Source: an uncultured Verrucomicrobiota bacterium (GTDB taxonomy: Bacteria; Verrucomicrobiota; Kiritimatiellia; RFP12; UBA1067). Taken from it: a DNA stretch of 9,392 bases. The stretch lies in contig CALYTX010000032.1 of assembly GCA_945487985.1 (NCBI GenBank), forward strand, positions 1 through 9,392, read 5' to 3'. Of the stretch, positions 6,343-9,392 are shown piece after piece. The notes beneath the pieces are model-generated. The model did no database searches. It was given only the letters and a program-made list of their open reading frames with translations, and was not told the origin of the DNA. Position 1 is the stretch's first letter; the number at the start of each line of letters is the position of its first letter. Position numbers and translations under genes: made by a program.

Positions 6343-7410
6343 ATGAACAATTCAACAACAACGCCTGAAATCGGATCTGGCATTCCGCCACACAACAATG
6401 CAATGAGCATTTACGGACCAACCGACGCAATGGATGATTTTCCGGTGCTCAAGGCATTTCAGCAATACATTGACGCCGAACAGTCAAAAGCCCAAAAGCG
6501 AATGACGACGCTCTGCATCTTTTTTGCCGTTATTCTTGCGTCAGTAATTGGCGTTTTCGTGGTAATTCTTATGAATGTCAACCAGCGCAACAATTCGCTC
6601 AACGATCAGTTGTTCCAGCTTATGCTGAAAGAACGCGATCGCACTTCGGCGGTAGTCGTACAGCCTGCCGCTACGCCACAAAACGATGCCGCAGTCAAAA
6701 TGATGTCCGAAACGATGGCGATGTTGCAGAAGCAAATGCAAGATCAACAGAAACAAATGGCCGAACAGCAGTTGAAATTCATAGAGCATCAATCAAAGGC
6801 CGCCGAGGCGGTAATGTCCGCCATTGCCAAGCAGCGCGCCGATAGTAATTCTTCCGCGAGTGCTACCCAAGTGCCGCACCCCCCTTCGCCAGAACAAATC
6901 GCCATCGAGCGGAAAAACAAACAAGATCGCGAGAAAATTGAAAAGGCCACCGCGTTGTTGAAGGCTGAACGCGAAAAACTAAAACAAGAGAAAGCCAACC
7001 TAAAAGAGCAGCGTATCGAACTGCAGCGCCGGCGGCTTTATCCAGATCTTTATGACGAAAATGGCAATCTAATCGTTAAGGAACGGAAGCCCAATGTGTC
7101 GGATAGCTCGCGATTCAAGGCGATAAAATACTACGATGACGAGGAAGATTCGTCTGTATCGCCTCGCCATGATGATGAGACTCCGCTCCAGCCAATAAAG
7201 TATTTTGACGAGGAAATCGACACGGGTGACAAGAAACCCACAGCTAAAACTCGTCCTGCCGCGAGAACTGACAAGGTAAAATCAGCCACCGTAAATAACA
7301 AGCAGGCCGAAACGGTTAAGATTCGGCCTGCTGCCAAAGAGGAAAATCAGAAGGAAATCAAGTTTGGCGACAAAAGCACCACGTCCGATTGGGTGATTCC
7401 GCTCGACTAA
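6343..7410 (+). CDS. Single-span membrane protein with long cytoplasmic or periplasmic coiled coil, function unknown
   Basis: I do not recognise this 355-residue protein. Residues 1-53 are polar, and about 55-79 form one strong transmembrane helix (TTLCIFFAVILASVIGVF onward) preceded by KAQKR. With that positive flank the long C-terminal part is probably outside the cytoplasm, though this is not certain. Residues about 113-165 are Met/Gln-rich coiled coil (KMMSETMAMLQKQMQDQQKQ), a Ser/Pro linker follows (169-183), and about 184-231 form a second, highly charged coiled coil ending in RRRLYPDLYDENGN. The tail is disordered and holds two degenerate repeat pairs: IKYYDDEED (261-269) with IKYFDEEID (285-293), and TRPAAR with IRPAAK. 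A good ribosome binding site, AAAGGG (6329-6334), lies 8 nt before the ATG. It follows rarA by 46 bp with no convincing promoter of its own, so it may be the last gene of that operon. A role in envelope scaffolding is only a guess. Confidence 0.75.
   Translation: MNNSTTTPEIGSGIPPHNNAMSIYGPTDAMDDFPVLKAFQQYIDAEQSKAQKRMTTLCIFFAVILASVIGVFVVILMNVNQRNNSLNDQLFQLMLKERDRTSAVVVQPAATPQNDAAVKMMSETMAMLQKQMQDQQKQMAEQQLKFIEHQSKAAEAVMSAIAKQRADSNSSASATQVPHPPSPEQIAIERKNKQDREKIEKATALLKAEREKLKQEKANLKEQRIELQRRRLYPDLYDENGNLIVKERKPNVSDSSRFKAIKYYDDEEDSSVSPRHDDETPLQPIKYFDEEIDTGDKKPTAKTRPAARTDKVKSATVNNKQAETVKIRPAAKEENQKEIKFGDKSTTSDWVIPLD
7291..7332 (-). terminator. Possible fucI terminator lying inside the convergent gene
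   Basis: AGCAGGCCGAA (7301-7311) and TTCGGCCTGCT (7322-7332) are perfect 11-bp inverted arms with a 10-nt loop. On the minus strand the stem is followed by TGTTATTTAC, a moderately T-rich tail, about 107 nt after the fucI stop. On the plus strand no T-run follows. It lies within codons of the coiled-coil gene, so it could also be chance from the repeated RPAA region. Confidence 0.35.
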
Positions 7411-7438
7411 ACCTTATCCCCTTCTTTATATCCCGCAA

Positions 7439-9241
7439 TCAACGGTTGGTCGCGTATAACGGACCGAAGTTCTTGCAGGCGCGGTAATCTGCGCCGGTCG
7501 GATCGTCCGAAGCGCCGAAAAGTCCCCAGCAGTGAGGCGTGAACACTTGCTCTTCGGGGACATTGTGCATCGCCACGGGGATGCGCAGCATCGAAGCGAG
7601 CGTAATCAGGTCGGCACCGATGTGGCCGTAGGCAATCGCACCATGGTTGGCTGCCCATGCATTCATTACTGAATAGACGTCTTTGAAGAACCCCTTTCCA
7701 GTGAGACGCGGCGTAAACCACGTACACGGCCACTCAGGATTGGTTCGTTCCATCAAAGTCTTCTGCTGTTTCGCATCAAGTTCGACCGACCACCCTTCGG
7801 CGATTTGCATGACCGGCCCTTGACCCTTGACAATGGAAATGCGAATCATCGTCAGCGGCATTCCCTTCGGGGTAAGGAACGAACTCGAGAAACCGCCGCC
7901 GCGGAAGTATTCCACGCCAGCTGGCACCCAGCGGGTAGCCTTCATGGTGTTATCAATATCCTTCTGCGTAACATCCCACCAGTTCTTGAAAACGCTCTTG
8001 CCCTTCTCTTTCATGGCGCCAGCCGCATCGAGACAACAAGAGCCGGAATTGAGCAGATGGATGATGCCGGCCTTCGCCTCCTTGGGCAGCCCCTTGCCAG
8101 TTGCGCGCTTGACGGCGGAGTCGGACCAATAGGTGCGAACATCGGCGAACATCGAGGCCTTGTTAGTCAAAAGCCACATTAGGAGCATGCAGATGCCATT
8201 GAGAGAATCGTTTTCAGTCGCGAGAATCTGCGGCATTTTCTTGCCATTCCAATCGAAAGAAGAATTGCACATAACCTCGGCCACGTCGCCGTTGGGCCAA
8301 TGATCGGTCCACTGGCGCTGACCTTGGAAGCCGCCGGCAATAGCATTGCGACCTACTGCCTCCTCGCCAAAACCCATTTCCTTGAGTTTATCGTTGCCAG
8401 TCATCATGTCGCGGATGATTATCGCCATCTTGGCGATAAACTCCCAATCGCGATCTTTCTCGTCACGCGATTTCTGGATCTTGACAGGATTGTAGTCCTT
8501 GCCCTCACGACAGTATTTCTTCATCCACTTCAGGCACTTCTCGTACTCATCGTGGTCATAGATGCCCTCCTCGATCCGGCGGAGGATTTCGCATTCGTCC
8601 ATGTTCTCAGGAGCCAAGCCCAGGTAATCCTGCATAAAGTCGACATCGACGAATGATCCGGCGATACCCATCGCGCTCGAACCGATAGAAAGATAGCTCT
8701 TGCCCTTCATCATCGCCACAGCCAAACCGGCTTTGGTGAAGCGGAGAATCTTCTCGGCCACGTCGGCGGGAATCTTCGCCGATTCATCGCGATTCTGGAC
8801 TTCATGCCCGTAAATGCCGTAGGCCGGCATTCCGCGCTGGGCGTAGCCAGCGAGCATGCATGCCAGATACACTGCACCGGGACGTTCGGTGCCGTTAAAC
8901 CCCCATACGGCCTTCGGAATTTGGGGATCAAGATCCATCGTTTCAGTGCCGTAGCACCAGCAGGGAGTGACGGAAAGAGAAACGCCAACATTGTTGTCGC
9001 GGAATTTGTTGGCGCACATGGCCGCTTCAAAACGCCCGCCGATAGTGGTGTCGGCAATGACGCACTGGACGGGCGAACCGTCGGGATATTGAAGATTGCT
9101 GGAAATCAACTTGGCGGCCGCCTTTGCCATCTCCATCGTTTGGTCTTCAAGCGATTCACGAACGCCACGGCGGCGGCCATCGATAATCGGACGAATTCCG
9201 ACTTTCGGAAATCCATTCGCCGTGAATACAGTTTGACCCAT
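7439..9241 (-). CDS. fucI: L-fucose isomerase FucI
   Basis: This 600-residue cytoplasmic enzyme interconverts L-fucose and L-fuculose, the first step of fucose catabolism; the family also acts on D-arabinose. It aligns along its full length with the well-known E. coli enzyme of 591 residues: VGIRPIIDGRRRGVRESLE (14-32), VTPCWCYGTETMDLDP (91-106), WGFNGTERPGAVYLA (113-127), GGFQGQRQWTDHWPNGD (303-319) and GPVMQIAEGWSVEL (475-488). The Mn-binding and catalytic residues are present as E343 in ATENDSLNG, D367 in FADVRTYWS and H533 in AANHG, matching E337, D361 and H528 of E. coli. The C terminus, DYRACKNFGPLY, is also conserved. The ribosome binding site AAAGGGG lies about 6 nt before the ATG. 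The gene converges on the coiled-coil gene with 28 bp between them. No other fucose genes are visible; kinase, aldolase or transporter genes could lie upstream outside the window or elsewhere. Confidence 0.97.
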   Translation of the reverse strand: MGQTVFTANGFPKVGIRPIIDGRRRGVRESLEDQTMEMAKAAAKLISSNLQYPDGSPVQCVIADTTIGGRFEAAMCANKFRDNNVGVSLSVTPCWCYGTETMDLDPQIPKAVWGFNGTERPGAVYLACMLAGYAQRGMPAYGIYGHEVQNRDESAKIPADVAEKILRFTKAGLAVAMMKGKSYLSIGSSAMGIAGSFVDVDFMQDYLGLAPENMDECEILRRIEEGIYDHDEYEKCLKWMKKYCREGKDYNPVKIQKSRDEKDRDWEFIAKMAIIIRDMMTGNDKLKEMGFGEEAVGRNAIAGGFQGQRQWTDHWPNGDVAEVMCNSSFDWNGKKMPQILATENDSLNGICMLLMWLLTNKASMFADVRTYWSDSAVKRATGKGLPKEAKAGIIHLLNSGSCCLDAAGAMKEKGKSVFKNWWDVTQKDIDNTMKATRWVPAGVEYFRGGGFSSSFLTPKGMPLTMIRISIVKGQGPVMQIAEGWSVELDAKQQKTLMERTNPEWPCTWFTPRLTGKGFFKDVYSVMNAWAANHGAIAYGHIGADLITLASMLRIPVAMHNVPEEQVFTPHCWGLFGASDDPTGADYRACKNFGPLYATNR

Positions 9242-9275
9242 TTTAATCCCCTTTCGTAGGTGCTTGCTGATGTAT

Positions 9276-9300
9276 CAATGCCATTTCCCCTTAGGCATTG
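9276..9300. promoter_or_regulatory. Dyad over the predicted fucI transcription start (candidate operator)
   Basis: CAATGCC (9276-9282) and GGCATTG (9294-9300) are perfect 7-bp inverted arms, 11 bp apart. The predicted start is near 9298, so the dyad covers about -3 to +23. This is a usual repressor position; in RNA it would also form a 5' hairpin with a G/A-rich loop. Confidence 0.45.
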
Positions 9301-9304
9301 CTCA

Positions 9305-9333
9305 ATCATAGCACAATTAGTCATGTTGGTCAA
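9305..9333 (-). promoter_or_regulatory. Predicted sigma70 promoter of fucI
   Basis: On the minus strand TTGACC (9333-9328) and TATGAT (9310-9305) are 17 bp apart. Both are 5/6 matches at the ideal spacing. Transcription should begin near 9298, leaving a leader of about 57 nt before the ATG at 9241. Confidence 0.75.
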
Positions 9334-9334
9334 A

Positions 9335-9352
9335 AGCGCGAATCTAGCGCGA
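9335..9352 (-). promoter_or_regulatory. 11-bp-phased direct repeats next to the fucI -35 (candidate activator site)
   Basis: TCGCGCT occurs twice on the minus strand (9352-9346 and 9341-9335), separated by AGAT, a period of 11 bp. The proximal copy ends one base before the -35. Same-face direct repeats touching the -35 are typical for AraC-type activators; the identity of the protein is unknown. Confidence 0.4.
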
Positions 9353-9392
9353 CCAATTCAAAAGCCAGGTAGGTTCATCTGTCCGGAAACGC

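Noticed and set aside
7805..8656. Plus-strand open frames across fucI
   Set aside because: The minus-strand FucI matches its family over the full length with all metal ligands; the plus-strand frames have no supporting features.
9106..9333. 75-codon minus-strand open frame running from the fucI promoter region into fucI
   Set aside because: It begins inside the predicted promoter -35/-10 region, before the start of transcription, and is out of frame with fucI.

Overview
The window reads as an ordinary chromosomal segment of a Gram-negative bacterium with moderate GC content. It has six complete genes, one gene cut by the left edge, short intergenic gaps and well-formed promoters. The Gram-negative assignment rests on a FadL-type outer-membrane barrel with a signal peptide and a C-terminal phenylalanine. 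The mix of L-fucose isomerase, a YdjY-like secreted protein and RarA would fit an uncultured gut or host-associated lineage, possibly of the PVC group (Lentisphaerota/Kiritimatiellota). That placement is a guess from protein character only. I see no mobile element, CRISPR array, tRNA or rRNA.

Layout, left to right. (1) The 3' part of an RlmD/TrmA-type RNA uracil-5-methyltransferase, plus strand (1-404). (2) A 154-bp spacer with a promoter and two identically spaced TGACA-N13-TGTCA dyads. (3) A two-gene unit on the plus strand: a FadL/OmpP1-family outer-membrane channel (559-2004) and, one base later, a TetR-family regulator (2006-2602). (4) A short spacer with a second promoter that resembles the first and overlaps a 19-bp palindrome. 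(5) A plus-strand run: class I/II PLP aminotransferase (2690-3892), YdjY-like secreted protein (3907-5019), RarA AAA+ ATPase (5016-6296) and a single-span membrane coiled-coil protein (6343-7410). (6) Convergent to these, on the minus strand, L-fucose isomerase FucI (7439-9241), driven by a strong sigma70-type promoter near the right edge.

How the parts may work together. The FadL-type channel and the TetR protein look like an autoregulated uptake unit for a hydrophobic compound. The twin dyads around the promoter are the natural candidate operators. The aminotransferase, YdjY-like and RarA genes are tightly linked (14-bp gap, then an ATGA overlap) and probably share a transcript, although their functions are not obviously related. 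The coiled-coil protein may be its distal member. fucI stands alone here. Its promoter has 11-bp-phased direct repeats beside the -35 and a dyad over the predicted start site, as expected for a sugar-inducible gene.

I do not see a clear new defence or mobile system. The most interesting signals are regulatory: the twin dyads, the promoter element shared by two adjacent units, and the fucI control region. The two poorly characterised membrane or secreted proteins flanking rarA come next.
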